DNA of 64,000 bases from positions 8,494,001-8,558,000 of the forward strand of contig NZ_JAUSWW010000001.1 of NCBI RefSeq assembly GCF_030815415.1. The letters are read 5' to 3'. The first letter of the stretch is position 1; every line of letters starts with the position of its first letter. Made by a program: the position numbers and the translations under genes. Below are positions 34,378 through 42,344 of this stretch, piece after piece. The notes under the pieces were generated by a model. That model searched no databases and was not told the DNA's origin. It worked only from the letters and a program-made list of their open reading frames with translations. Source of the DNA: Streptomyces canus (GTDB taxonomy: Bacteria; Actinomycetota; Actinomycetes; Streptomycetales; Streptomycetaceae).

Positions 34378-34617
34378 ATGGCGAAGACCCAGCTGAACGT
34401 AAGAGTGGACGAGGGCACCGCCCGCGCCGCTCGCGAACGCGCTCTGGCCCGCGGGATGAGTGTCAACCGCTACATCGAAGAACTCGTCAAGCAGGACACC
34501 GGGGAGGTCGGCCACACCTTCGTGGAGGCCGCCGCCGACTTCATGAAGCAGTACGAGAACGTCTTCGCCGAGGAACTGGGCGGGGAACGCGAGGGCTCGC
34601 GCGAAGGTCGCCGCTGA
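34378..34617 (+). CDS. ribbon-helix-helix antitoxin
   Basis: The 79-residue protein starts with a short strand QLNVRVDEGTARAARERALARGMSVNRYIEEL, a ribbon-helix-helix DNA-binding fold (about residues 4-40). The rest (VGHTFVEAAADFMKQYENVFAEEL) is a helix likely to bind the toxin. It is encoded four bases before a Fic/Doc-like toxin, so it is the antitoxin and probably represses the operon. A palindrome over its own promoter supports that. Confidence 0.85.
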   Translation: MAKTQLNVRVDEGTARAARERALARGMSVNRYIEELVKQDTGEVGHTFVEAAADFMKQYENVFAEELGGEREGSREGRR

Positions 34618-34621
34618 TCCC

Positions 34622-34999
34622 TTGAGCCACCTCATCAGGATCGACCTCGCCTGGCTTCTCATGCTCGCCGACCAGAAGACCCCGGGAGACCCCCAGGTCA
34701 CCGACTGGGGCGCCCTCGTCGCCGCCGTCGCGCGCCACGAGGCCGAGATCTTCGACGTCCCGGTCTACGACAGCCCGCACGCCCGGGCCGCCGCCCTGCT
34801 CCAACTCCTGATCCACGTACCGGCGTTGGAGCGCTCCAACGCCCTGTTCGCCTCCGCCGTCGCCTACGCCTATCTCGTGGCGAGCGGCCTCAAGGTCGTC
34901 ACCTCGCCCGAACAGGTCCGGGAACTGGCCCGACTGGTCAAGAGCGGTGAGGCGTCCGTGCACGACATCGCGCAGGAACTGCGCCAGTGGAGCCTGTGA
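34622..34999 (+). CDS. Fic/Doc-like toxin with degenerate active-site motif
   Basis: The 125-residue protein aligns with Doc by eye. Where Doc and Fic have HPFxxxN(K/R), this protein has HVPALERSN (about residues 61-69), and the downstream helix FASAVAYAYLVASGLKV matches Doc's. The catalytic histidine and the acid are kept but the glycine/asparagine pattern is not. Doc adds a phosphate to EF-Tu and Fic adds AMP; either activity is doubtful here without the motif. The TTG start was chosen because it lies 4 bases after the antitoxin stop. Its stop abuts that of the converging methyltransferase. Confidence 0.8.
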   Translation: MSHLIRIDLAWLLMLADQKTPGDPQVTDWGALVAAVARHEAEIFDVPVYDSPHARAAALLQLLIHVPALERSNALFASAVAYAYLVASGLKVVTSPEQVRELARLVKSGEASVHDIAQELRQWSL

Positions 35000-35683
35000 T
35001 CAGCTCTCGGCGGGGCGCCATGCGGTGCCCAGCACACAGTAGGAGGACGGTAGCCTCGGCCCCTTCTCCGGCATCAACACCTGCCTATAGGGGCCGAGTT
35101 CGAAGCCGGCCTCCCGCAGGGCCGCGATCGGATCGCGGGACAGATGACAGCCCCCGCTCAGGGGCGGCCACACGGTTCGGTCCAGGGCGCGCTGAGTGAG
35201 ACGCATCGCCTGCCCGCCGCCCCGGCCGTGCTCGAAGAACCGCACGGCACCGCCGGGCCGCAGCACCCGCCGTATCTCCGCCAGCGCCCGTGGCAGGTCC
35301 CGCACGCTGCACAGCACCAGCGAGACCACGACGGCGTCGAAGGCCTCGCTCTTGACCGGCAGCGCCTCCGCCGCACCCGGTACGACGTCGACGGGCACCC
35401 CGGAGCGCAGGGCGGCGTCCACCGCCAGCCTGCGCAGCGTGCGTTCCGGTTCGATCGCCACGACCTCCGAGACCGTGCCCGGATAGTGGGCGAAGTTCAG
35501 CCCGTTGCCCGCGCCGATCTCGATGACCCGCCCGGACACTCCGGCGAGCAGTCGTTCCCGCACACCGGCCATGCCGGCGCGGGTCTCCGCGGCGACGCTG
35601 ACACGGGCGTAGTAGCGGGCGAAGAGCGGGTGGTGCACGGGATCGCGCGGCAGCTTGCCGGAACCGGCGGACCGTAGCGGCAT
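35000..35683 (-). CDS. class I SAM-dependent methyltransferase
   Basis: The 227-residue protein has the SAM-binding motif I VIEIGAGNGLNFAHYP (about residues 53-68), an acidic residue in VAIEPERTL and post-motif region VLRPGGAVRFFEHG. It is a Methyltransf_11 type enzyme; related sequences methylate quinones or arsenite, but the substrate is unknown here. The start MPLRSAGSGKLPRD at 35683 has GGGAGG upstream. Its stop sits next to the toxin stop. Confidence 0.9.
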   Translation of the reverse strand: MPLRSAGSGKLPRDPVHHPLFARYYARVSVAAETRAGMAGVRERLLAGVSGRVIEIGAGNGLNFAHYPGTVSEVVAIEPERTLRRLAVDAALRSGVPVDVVPGAAEALPVKSEAFDAVVVSLVLCSVRDLPRALAEIRRVLRPGGAVRFFEHGRGGGQAMRLTQRALDRTVWPPLSGGCHLSRDPIAALREAGFELGPYRQVLMPEKGPRLPSSYCVLGTAWRPAES

Positions 35684-35756
35684 GACGACCTCCCGGACAG
35701 GACGGGGTCCACCCCGATTCTCCCCCGGATGCGCCCCGCGCACCCTCGCTCGCGCG

Positions 35757-36443
35757 CTACGCGACGAAGTTGCGCACCTGCTCGTACACGCCGTGGTCGT
35801 TGTTCATGTCGGTGTGCGAGACGCACCCGACCTCGACGTTGGTCGCACCGCTCAGGATCGCGGTGGTGTCCGGGGTGAGCGCGTCGTCGCAGTTCGACCA
35901 GTAGCTCGCGTACGAGACGCTCCCCGGAGTCTCGTCACCGGAGTTGAGCGAGGCCAGGAACGAGCTGCCCGTGTACATCTGGGCACACGACGTATACAGC
36001 CACGAACACCAGGAAGCGGTCGTCGTGCCGTGGTTGACGCCCGCGGTCGACACGAAGTCGTCCACGTACGCCGTCCCGCCGAGGTTCTTGAGGTAGTAGC
36101 GGGAGTTGAGCGCGCCCATGGAGTGGACGACCAGGTCGACCTTCGACGCGCCGGTCTGGGAGAGCACGCTCTGGATCTTGGCGGACAGCTGCTGGGCGGT
36201 GGTGACGTTCGACTGCGTCCAGTCGTACGACCAGGCGAACAGCTCGGAGGAGGAGTAGCCGTCGGCCTTGAAGTCGGCGATCCAGTCGTCCCAGCTGCTC
36301 GCGGAACTGCTCAAGCCGTGGACGAAGACGATCGGATTGTGGGTCGCGGCCTGAGCGGGGGCCGCGGAGAGGGGGAGTGCCAGAAGGAGCGATGAGACGA
36401 CGGCCGAGACGGCCGCTGAAATGCGACGCCGGGAGCGCTGCAT
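35757..36443 (-). CDS. secreted lipase (Bacillus LipA type)
   Basis: The 228-residue protein has a signal peptide (MQRSRRRISAAVSAVVSSLLLALPLSAAPAQA, cleaved near residue 32) and the mature start ATHNPIVFVHGLSSS. The nucleophile is in VHSMGA, the acid probably in DALTPDT, and histidine in DHGVYEQV. It hydrolyses ester lipids outside the cell. A strong GGAGG precedes the ATG. It is divergent from a large LuxR-type regulator over 115 bases. Confidence 0.92.
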   Translation of the reverse strand: MQRSRRRISAAVSAVVSSLLLALPLSAAPAQAATHNPIVFVHGLSSSASSWDDWIADFKADGYSSSELFAWSYDWTQSNVTTAQQLSAKIQSVLSQTGASKVDLVVHSMGALNSRYYLKNLGGTAYVDDFVSTAGVNHGTTTASWCSWLYTSCAQMYTGSSFLASLNSGDETPGSVSYASYWSNCDDALTPDTTAILSGATNVEVGCVSHTDMNNDHGVYEQVRNFVA

Positions 36444-36467
36444 GATGCCTCCTGAAACGGGTGGGGT

Positions 36468-36483
36468 TGTCAGGAGTGTCAGG
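36468..36483. promoter_or_regulatory. short direct repeats between lipase and LuxR-type regulator
   Basis: TGTCAGG occurs at 36468-36474 and 36477-36483, 9 bases apart, in the divergent region 25 bases upstream of the lipase start. It is a candidate binding site for the regulator, though seven bases twice is weak evidence. Confidence 0.3.
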
Positions 36484-36558
36484 CGGGGTCTACGCGCGCC
36501 GCATCGGCGAACTCGCCGGTCTTTACGTGTCAATTAACTCGCCAGTAACGTCAAAGGT

Positions 36559-38907
36559 GTGCTGACTCCTGTAACCCCACCGCCCCTCGAGGGCACGTCG
36601 TCACCGCAGCCCGCGGAGGCGTGGCAGGACCTGGCCGCCGGACTCCCGGAGGGCGTCCGGGTGCGGCTGCTGCGCGCGGTGCACGGCGATCCGCGCGCGG
36701 CCGCCGAGGCCGTACGGCTGCTCGGCGCACGCCAGTCGGCGGGGCTGGACCCGCTGCCGACGGAACCGGCGGAACTGGCCCCGGCGTTGCTGCGCGCACA
36801 CCGTGCGCAGATCAGGGAACTGCCGGACGACACCCGGCTGTTGCTGCTCCTGGCCGCGGCCGATCAGTACCCCGTCGCCACCCACGCCTTCCTGCGGGCC
36901 GTGGCCGCCGCCCGGCTCGACACCCGGCCCCTGGAGGCCGCCGAGGCGGCCGGGATCGCGCACGCCTCGGCGACCGGGGTCGTCTTCCGCGACACATGGA
37001 CGAGGATCGCCGCGTACGAGTCGGGATCCCCGGCGGACCGCCGCGAGGTCCACCGGCTGCTGGCCCGGGTCCTGCGCACCGGTGGTGAAACGTCCCTGCG
37101 CTCCTGGCACCGCGGCGCGGGTGCGCTCGGCCCGAGCACCCGGCTGGCGGCGGAACTCGGAGTGGCAGCGACGAGGTCCCGCGACGCGGGCCGCCTCCAG
37201 CAGGCCCGCGCCCTCGCCGAACGCGCCGCCGCGCTGAGCCCCGACCGACAGGGACAGACCCGGCTGCTGACCCGCGCGGCGGCGTACGCCTGGCAGGGCG
37301 GGGACGGGGACCGGGCCCGCCGGCTGGCCGCACCGGCCGACGGCGACGCGCTCAACGGGGTGCTCGCGCTGCGGGCCGGCAACGCGGCGGAGGCGTTCGA
37401 CGCGCTGCTGACGGCCGTGGTGACGGAACAGGGCGACAGCGCCGAGCCCGCGGAGACGGACGCGAGGCAGACCCCGCCCCGAGGCGCCGGACATGCCGCT
37501 TTCACGGCGTCGTCCCCGATGCCCCTGAACGGCCTGCTCTCGCCGTCCGTCGATCCCTCGCCCCCACCGCGCCCCCGCACCACGGCCCTCGACGTCCCCG
37601 ACCCCGCCCTCCATCTCCTCGCCCGCGCCACCGAGGCCGCCATCTACACCGGTGACCTGCGTCGATGCCGGGACGCGGCCCAGGTCGCCCGGCGGCTGGG
37701 GATCGTGCCGCCGGGCACGCTCGGCGGGCTCGCGGCGGCGTTCGAGGGGCGGTACGAGGATGCGCGGGACCTTCTCGCGGCGGCGGCCGGACGGTGCGGG
37801 CCCGGTGGCGACCCCACCCTCCTCGTGCACGCCGGCATCGCCGCACTCCTGCTCGGCGACCACACCCTCGCCGCCGCCGCGACCGTCCGCGCGGCCGCCT
37901 CGGCCCGGGTGCGCGGCGCGACGGTCGTCGTGGCGCAGGCCATGGAGTTCCGCGCCTACGCCGACTTCTGGACCGGACGCCCGCGGGCCGGCGAGGCCGC
38001 CGCGACGGACGCCCTCTGGCAGGCGTACGCCACCGGTCAGGACAACGGCGCCTGCCATCTGCAGGCCGCCCTCGCCATGTTCGCGGCGCTGACCGGCGAC
38101 GCCGAGGTCTGCCGGGAACGCGCCGCCACCGCACGGTCGTACGCCCGCTCCCACGGCCTCGGTCTGCCCGCCGCCCTCGCCCAGTGGGCGCTCGCCTATC
38201 TCGACCTCAGCAGTGGCCGGTTCGCCGCCGCGGCGGCCCGGCTGCGCGCCCTCGCCGGCTTCGGCCCGGGCCACGGCCACCGGGCGATCCGCCACATGGC
38301 CACCCCGCACTACGTCGAGGCGGCCGTCCGCACCGACGACACCCGGGTCGCCCGTGCCGCCCACGCCGACTACCACCGCTGGGCGAGCGCCGTACGCAGC
38401 CCCGACGACCTGGCGCTCAGCGCCCGCTGCCGCGCCCTGCTCGCACCCGGCGCCGAAGCGGTCGAGCACTACCGCACCGCACTCGACCTCCACGCCCGCG
38501 GCACCCGGGACTTCGAACGCGCCCGCACCGAGCTGCTGTTCGGCAGCGCACTGCGCCGACTGCGCCACCGCACCGAGGCCCGCGACCGCCTGCACAGTGC
38601 CCTGGAGGCCTTCGAGCACTTCGGCGCCCCGCACTGCGCCGCCCAGGCCCGCACCGAACTCCGCGCCCTCGGCGCTCCCGCGACCCCGGCGCAGGGCGCC
38701 CCCGACGACCCCACCGTCCGTCTCACGGCCCAGCAGCTCATGGTCGCCCGCATGGCCGCCGAGGGCGCCACCAACCGCGAGATCGCCACCCGCCTCGCCC
38801 TGAGCCCGCGCACCATCGACCACCATCTGCGGGGCGTGTTCACCCGGTTGGGGATCCGGTCGCGGATCGAGCTGGTGCGGTTGCTGGGCGAAGAGGAGGC
38901 GCGGTGA
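36559..38907 (+). CDS. LuxR-family regulator (LAL-like) lacking the N-terminal ATPase
   Basis: The 782-residue protein ends in a LuxR helix-turn-helix (LTAQQLMVARMAAEGATNREIATRL, about residues 717-741). The middle holds TPR-like helical repeats (about 90-690). Typical LAL regulators have an N-terminal P-loop ATPase of about 250 residues; here there is no Walker A or B, and the N-terminus starts near the winged-helix/TPR part. It is divergent from a secreted lipase, echoing lipR-lipA of S. exfoliatus. The GTG start at 36559 is the only reasonable one; the lipase promoter region lies just upstream. Confidence 0.85.
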   Translation: MLTPVTPPPLEGTSSPQPAEAWQDLAAGLPEGVRVRLLRAVHGDPRAAAEAVRLLGARQSAGLDPLPTEPAELAPALLRAHRAQIRELPDDTRLLLLLAAADQYPVATHAFLRAVAAARLDTRPLEAAEAAGIAHASATGVVFRDTWTRIAAYESGSPADRREVHRLLARVLRTGGETSLRSWHRGAGALGPSTRLAAELGVAATRSRDAGRLQQARALAERAAALSPDRQGQTRLLTRAAAYAWQGGDGDRARRLAAPADGDALNGVLALRAGNAAEAFDALLTAVVTEQGDSAEPAETDARQTPPRGAGHAAFTASSPMPLNGLLSPSVDPSPPPRPRTTALDVPDPALHLLARATEAAIYTGDLRRCRDAAQVARRLGIVPPGTLGGLAAAFEGRYEDARDLLAAAAGRCGPGGDPTLLVHAGIAALLLGDHTLAAAATVRAAASARVRGATVVVAQAMEFRAYADFWTGRPRAGEAAATDALWQAYATGQDNGACHLQAALAMFAALTGDAEVCRERAATARSYARSHGLGLPAALAQWALAYLDLSSGRFAAAAARLRALAGFGPGHGHRAIRHMATPHYVEAAVRTDDTRVARAAHADYHRWASAVRSPDDLALSARCRALLAPGAEAVEHYRTALDLHARGTRDFERARTELLFGSALRRLRHRTEARDRLHSALEAFEHFGAPHCAAQARTELRALGAPATPAQGAPDDPTVRLTAQQLMVARMAAEGATNREIATRLALSPRTIDHHLRGVFTRLGIRSRIELVRLLGEEEAR

Positions 38908-38979
38908 CGACGCAGGGACCGGCGGTGCCACGGGAGTCGACGCAGAATGCCGGACCCCGCTGACGCCGACCGGATCCGG

Positions 38980-39696
38980 TCAGTCGGCCGTCCGCTCCCG
39001 GAACACCTCCGCGTCCCACACCCCGTCCAGCCGCGGCGCCAGCCAACCCGGCGCCGCCGCACGGAAGTCGGCGGGGGCCAGCGACCCCGCGCCCACGGGC
39101 AGCGCCCCGAGCAGCGGCGCCCCCGAGACCTCCGGCAGATCCGCCACGTTGCAACGCGACGCCAGATCCGGGGAGTCGGGCCAGCTGCCGATCACGACAC
39201 CGAGGAAGTCCAGGTGCCGGGCGCGCAGTTCACGGGCCGTCAGTTCCGTCGTGTTCAGCGTGCCCAGGCCCGCCGACGCCACCACGAGCACCGGAGCCCC
39301 CAGCAGTTCCGCCGCGTCCGCCAGGGTGCCGCCCTCCTCGTCGAACCGCACGAGCAGTCCGCCGGCCCCCTCGACCAGCACCAGGTCGTGCTCGGCGGCC
39401 AGCTTGGCGGCGGCCTCGGCGACCTCCCTCGGGCGCACCGGCGGGAGTCCGGCCCGCCGGGCCGCCGTCGCGGGGGCCAGCGGCTCCGGGTAGCGGGCGA
39501 CTTCCGCGGTCGTCACCGGTCCCGCCAGCCGCGCGACCTCCTGCGCGTCCCCGGGCTCGTCCGGACGTACGCCGGTCTGGGCCGCCTTGAGCACGGCCAC
39601 GGACCGGCCTGCCGCCACCGCGGCGGCAGCGATCGTGGCGGTGGCGACGGTCTTGCCGACCTCCGTGCCCGTACCCGTGATCACCAGTACCGACAT
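38980..39696 (-). CDS. bioD: dethiobiotin synthase
   Basis: The 238-residue enzyme has the P-loop GTGTEVGKTVAT (about residues 8-19) and KAAQTG and VEGAGGLLVRF motifs. It closes the ureido ring of dethiobiotin from DAPA, CO2 and ATP. The start MSVLVITGTGTEV lies one base after the bioA stop, with GGGGAGGGA upstream. It is the last gene of bioB-bioA-bioD. A GACCGGATCCGGTC palindrome sits around its stop. Confidence 0.96.
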   Translation of the reverse strand: MSVLVITGTGTEVGKTVATATIAAAAVAAGRSVAVLKAAQTGVRPDEPGDAQEVARLAGPVTTAEVARYPEPLAPATAARRAGLPPVRPREVAEAAAKLAAEHDLVLVEGAGGLLVRFDEEGGTLADAAELLGAPVLVVASAGLGTLNTTELTARELRARHLDFLGVVIGSWPDSPDLASRCNVADLPEVSGAPLLGALPVGAGSLAPADFRAAAPGWLAPRLDGVWDAEVFRERTAD

Positions 39697-39697
39697 G

Positions 39698-40978
39698 TCA
39701 TCCCTCCCCGGCCGCCGCGCACACCGCGCGCGCGACCCGTGCCACGTCCGCGTCCCCCGTGACATACGGGGGCATCGTGTAGATCAGGTCGCGGAACGGC
39801 CGCAGCCACACGCCCTCGCGCACCGCCGCCGTCGTGGCGGCCTTCATGTCCACCGGGCGGTCGAGCTGGACCACGCCGATCGCCCCGAGGACCCGTACGT
39901 CCCGCACACCCGGCAACTCCCGGGCCGGCGCCAGCCCCTCCCGCAGGCCCGCCTCGATCCGTTTGACCTCGGCGAGCCAGTCCTGGCCGAGCAGCAGCTC
40001 GATCGAGGCACAGGCCACGGCCGCGGCGAGCGGATTGCCCATGAACGTGGGGCCGTGCGCGAGCACCGGGACCTCGCCCCGCGAGATGCCGTCGGCCACC
40101 TCCGACGTGCACAGCGTCGCCGCCATCGTCAGATAGCCGCCGGTCAGCGCCTTGCCCACACACATCACATCCGGCGTCACCGCCGCATGATCCGCCGCGA
40201 ACAGCGCGCCCGTACGCCCGAAACCGGTCGCGATCTCGTCGAACACCAGCAGCACGTCGTGCGCGTCGCACGCCTCCCGCAGCACCCGCAGATACGCGGG
40301 GGAGTGGAACCGCATCCCGCCCGCGCCCTGCACGACGGGCTCCACGATCACCGCGGCCAGCTCGTCGGCGTGCCGTGCGATCGCCGAGCGAAGCTCCTCG
40401 GCGTACTCCTCCTCGTACTCGACCGGCGGAGGCCCCACGAACACCTGGCGCTGGAGCACTCCGGTCCACAGTTCGTGCATCCCGCCCTCGGGATCGCACA
40501 CCGACATCGGCTGCCAGGTGTCGCCGTGATAGCCGCCGCGCCAGGTCAGCAGCCGCTGCTTGGCGGGGCGGCCCAGCGACCGCCAGTACTGCAGGCACAT
40601 CTTCACCGCGACCTCGACCGACACCGATCCGGAGTCGGCGAGGAAGACATGCTCCAGACCGTCGGGCGACATGTCGACAAGGAGCTTCGCGAGCCGTACG
40701 GCGGGCTCGTGGGTGAGCCCGCCGAACATCACATGACTCATACGTCCCAGCTGCTCGCGCGCGGCCTCGTTCAGCACCGGGTGGTTGTAGCCGTGGATGG
40801 CCGACCACCAGGACGACATGCCGTCGACGAGCTCACCCGAGCTGTCCGCCATGCGCAGCCGCACCCCGCTCGCCGACTCCACGACGAGCGGCTCGGCGCG
40901 GCCCGGCATCGGACCGTACGGATGCCAGACATGCCGCCGGTCGAGCTCCAGCAGCTCGGAGACGGACAGCTCAGGCAT
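39698..40978 (-). CDS. bioA: adenosylmethionine-8-amino-7-oxononanoate aminotransferase
   Basis: The 426-residue PLP enzyme has the family's N-terminal WHPYGPM, GSVSVEVAVKM (cofactor-phosphate region) and catalytic lysine in DVMCVGKALTGGYL. It makes DAPA from KAPA with SAM as amino donor. The start MPELSVSELLELD at 40978 overlaps the end of bioB by 8 bases; an upstream GTG at 41002 is possible. Function and place in the pathway are certain from sequence and context. Confidence 0.95.
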   Translation of the reverse strand: MPELSVSELLELDRRHVWHPYGPMPGRAEPLVVESASGVRLRMADSSGELVDGMSSWWSAIHGYNHPVLNEAAREQLGRMSHVMFGGLTHEPAVRLAKLLVDMSPDGLEHVFLADSGSVSVEVAVKMCLQYWRSLGRPAKQRLLTWRGGYHGDTWQPMSVCDPEGGMHELWTGVLQRQVFVGPPPVEYEEEYAEELRSAIARHADELAAVIVEPVVQGAGGMRFHSPAYLRVLREACDAHDVLLVFDEIATGFGRTGALFAADHAAVTPDVMCVGKALTGGYLTMAATLCTSEVADGISRGEVPVLAHGPTFMGNPLAAAVACASIELLLGQDWLAEVKRIEAGLREGLAPARELPGVRDVRVLGAIGVVQLDRPVDMKAATTAAVREGVWLRPFRDLIYTMPPYVTGDADVARVARAVCAAAGEG

Positions 40979-42197
40979 TGGGCGCGAGATCCGTTCCGGC
41001 ACCGCGGCGACGTACGGCGACCAGGTCCGTACGGGGCTCGTTCACCGCGGGCTCGCTCACGGCCGGCTCGGAAGCCGAACCGCAGACAGTGCCGCACCCG
41101 GCACTCTCGTGGGAGCCGCACCCGGCGCCCTCGTGCGATCCACAGCCCGCGCTCTCGTGCGATCCGCATCCGCCCCCGGCGGCGGCCACGTCCGCCCGGT
41201 GCTGCGGCAGCGTCACCTCGCCCGCGCCCTCCACCTCGAACCCGGCGTCCGCGATCATGTCCAGGTCGGCCTTGCCGGCCTGGCCCTCGCTGGTGAGGTA
41301 GTCGCCGAGGAAGATCGAGTTGGCCAGGTTCAGGGCGAGGGGCTGCATGCTGCGCAGATGGACCTCGCGGCCGCCCGCGATGCGCACCTCGACGTCCGGG
41401 CAGACGAACCGGACCATCGCCAGGATGCGCAGACAGCGCTGCGGGGTGAGGTTCCACTCCTTGGCCAGCGGGGTGCCCTCGAAGGGGATCAGGAAGTTGA
41501 CCGGCACCGAGTCCGGGTCCAGCTCGCGCAGCGAGAAGACCACGTCGACCAGGTCCTCGTCCGACTCGCCCATACCGGCGATGAGCCCCGAGCACGCCGA
41601 CAGACCGGCCGCGTGCGCCTTCTGCACGGTGTCCACGCGGTCGGCGTAGGTGTGCGTGGTCGTGATCTCGCCGTACGTCGCCTCGGACGTGTTGAGGTTG
41701 TGGTTGTAGGCGTCGGCGCCCGCCTCGCGCAGCCGCTCGGCCTGGCCGTCGGAGAGCAGACCGAGGCAGGCGCACACCTCGACGTCCTCGTGTCGGTCCT
41801 TGATCGCCTTGATGGTGTCGGAGACCCGGTCCACGTCCCGGTCCGTCGGCCCGCGACCGCTCGCCACCAGACAGACCCGCTTGGCGCCGCCCGCGAGTCC
41901 GGCCGCGGCGGCCTGGGAGGCCTCGTCCGGCTTGAGCCAGGTGTACTTCAGGATCCCGGCCTTCGAGCCGAGGCGCTGCGAGCAGTAGGAGCAGTCCTCG
42001 GGGCACAAGCCGGACTTGAGGTTGACGAGGTAATTCAGTTTCACCCGTCGGCCGAACCAGTGCCGGCGCACCTTTCCGGCCGCGGCCACCACATCGAGCA
42101 GGTCGTCGTCGGAGGTGGCGAGGACGGAAAGTGCTTCCTCGCGGGTCGGCAGCTCGCGCCGAAGCCCCTTGTCCACCAGCGTGTTCAGCAGGTCCAT
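40971..42197 (-). CDS. bioB: biotin synthase with Cys/His repeat tail
   Basis: The 408-residue radical SAM enzyme has the CxxxCxxC cluster motif CPEDCSYC (about residues 65-72). It inserts sulfur into dethiobiotin, using a [4Fe-4S] and a second, sacrificial Fe-S cluster. The family core ends near residue 340; a further 68 residues follow, with three 8-residue units of the kind AGCGSHES and then CGTVCG. This Cys/His-rich tail could bind iron or another metal; the last 35 residues are an unstructured-looking S/E/P stretch. Start MDLLNTLVDKG at 42197. First gene of the operon. Confidence 0.96.
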   Translation of the reverse strand: MDLLNTLVDKGLRRELPTREEALSVLATSDDDLLDVVAAAGKVRRHWFGRRVKLNYLVNLKSGLCPEDCSYCSQRLGSKAGILKYTWLKPDEASQAAAAGLAGGAKRVCLVASGRGPTDRDVDRVSDTIKAIKDRHEDVEVCACLGLLSDGQAERLREAGADAYNHNLNTSEATYGEITTTHTYADRVDTVQKAHAAGLSACSGLIAGMGESDEDLVDVVFSLRELDPDSVPVNFLIPFEGTPLAKEWNLTPQRCLRILAMVRFVCPDVEVRIAGGREVHLRSMQPLALNLANSIFLGDYLTSEGQAGKADLDMIADAGFEVEGAGEVTLPQHRADVAAAGGGCGSHESAGCGSHEGAGCGSHESAGCGTVCGSASEPAVSEPAVNEPRTDLVAVRRRGAGTDLAPNA

Positions 42198-42261
42198 GAA
42201 AACTGATCCTGTCCTAAGGAGCCGTCTCGGGCCAAGGAGAGTTCGTACAACAGCGGCCATT

Positions 42262-42287
42262 CACTGTGTGGGTATTGCCACACAGTG
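42262..42287. promoter_or_regulatory. inverted repeat between bioB and bioF
   Basis: CACTGTGTGG-GTATTG-CCACACAGTG is a perfect 10-bp inverted repeat in the 147-base region between the divergent bioB and bioF starts. Its position and symmetry suggest an operator of a biotin repressor serving both directions. It does not match the classical BirA or BioQ half-sites that I remember. A second small palindrome, CACTAGTG, lies at 42303-42310. Confidence 0.55.
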
Positions 42288-42344
42288 GGTGGCTGCTCGC
42301 CCCACTAGTGTCTGTTCGCTGCCTACAAAACCCTCGGAGGACCC

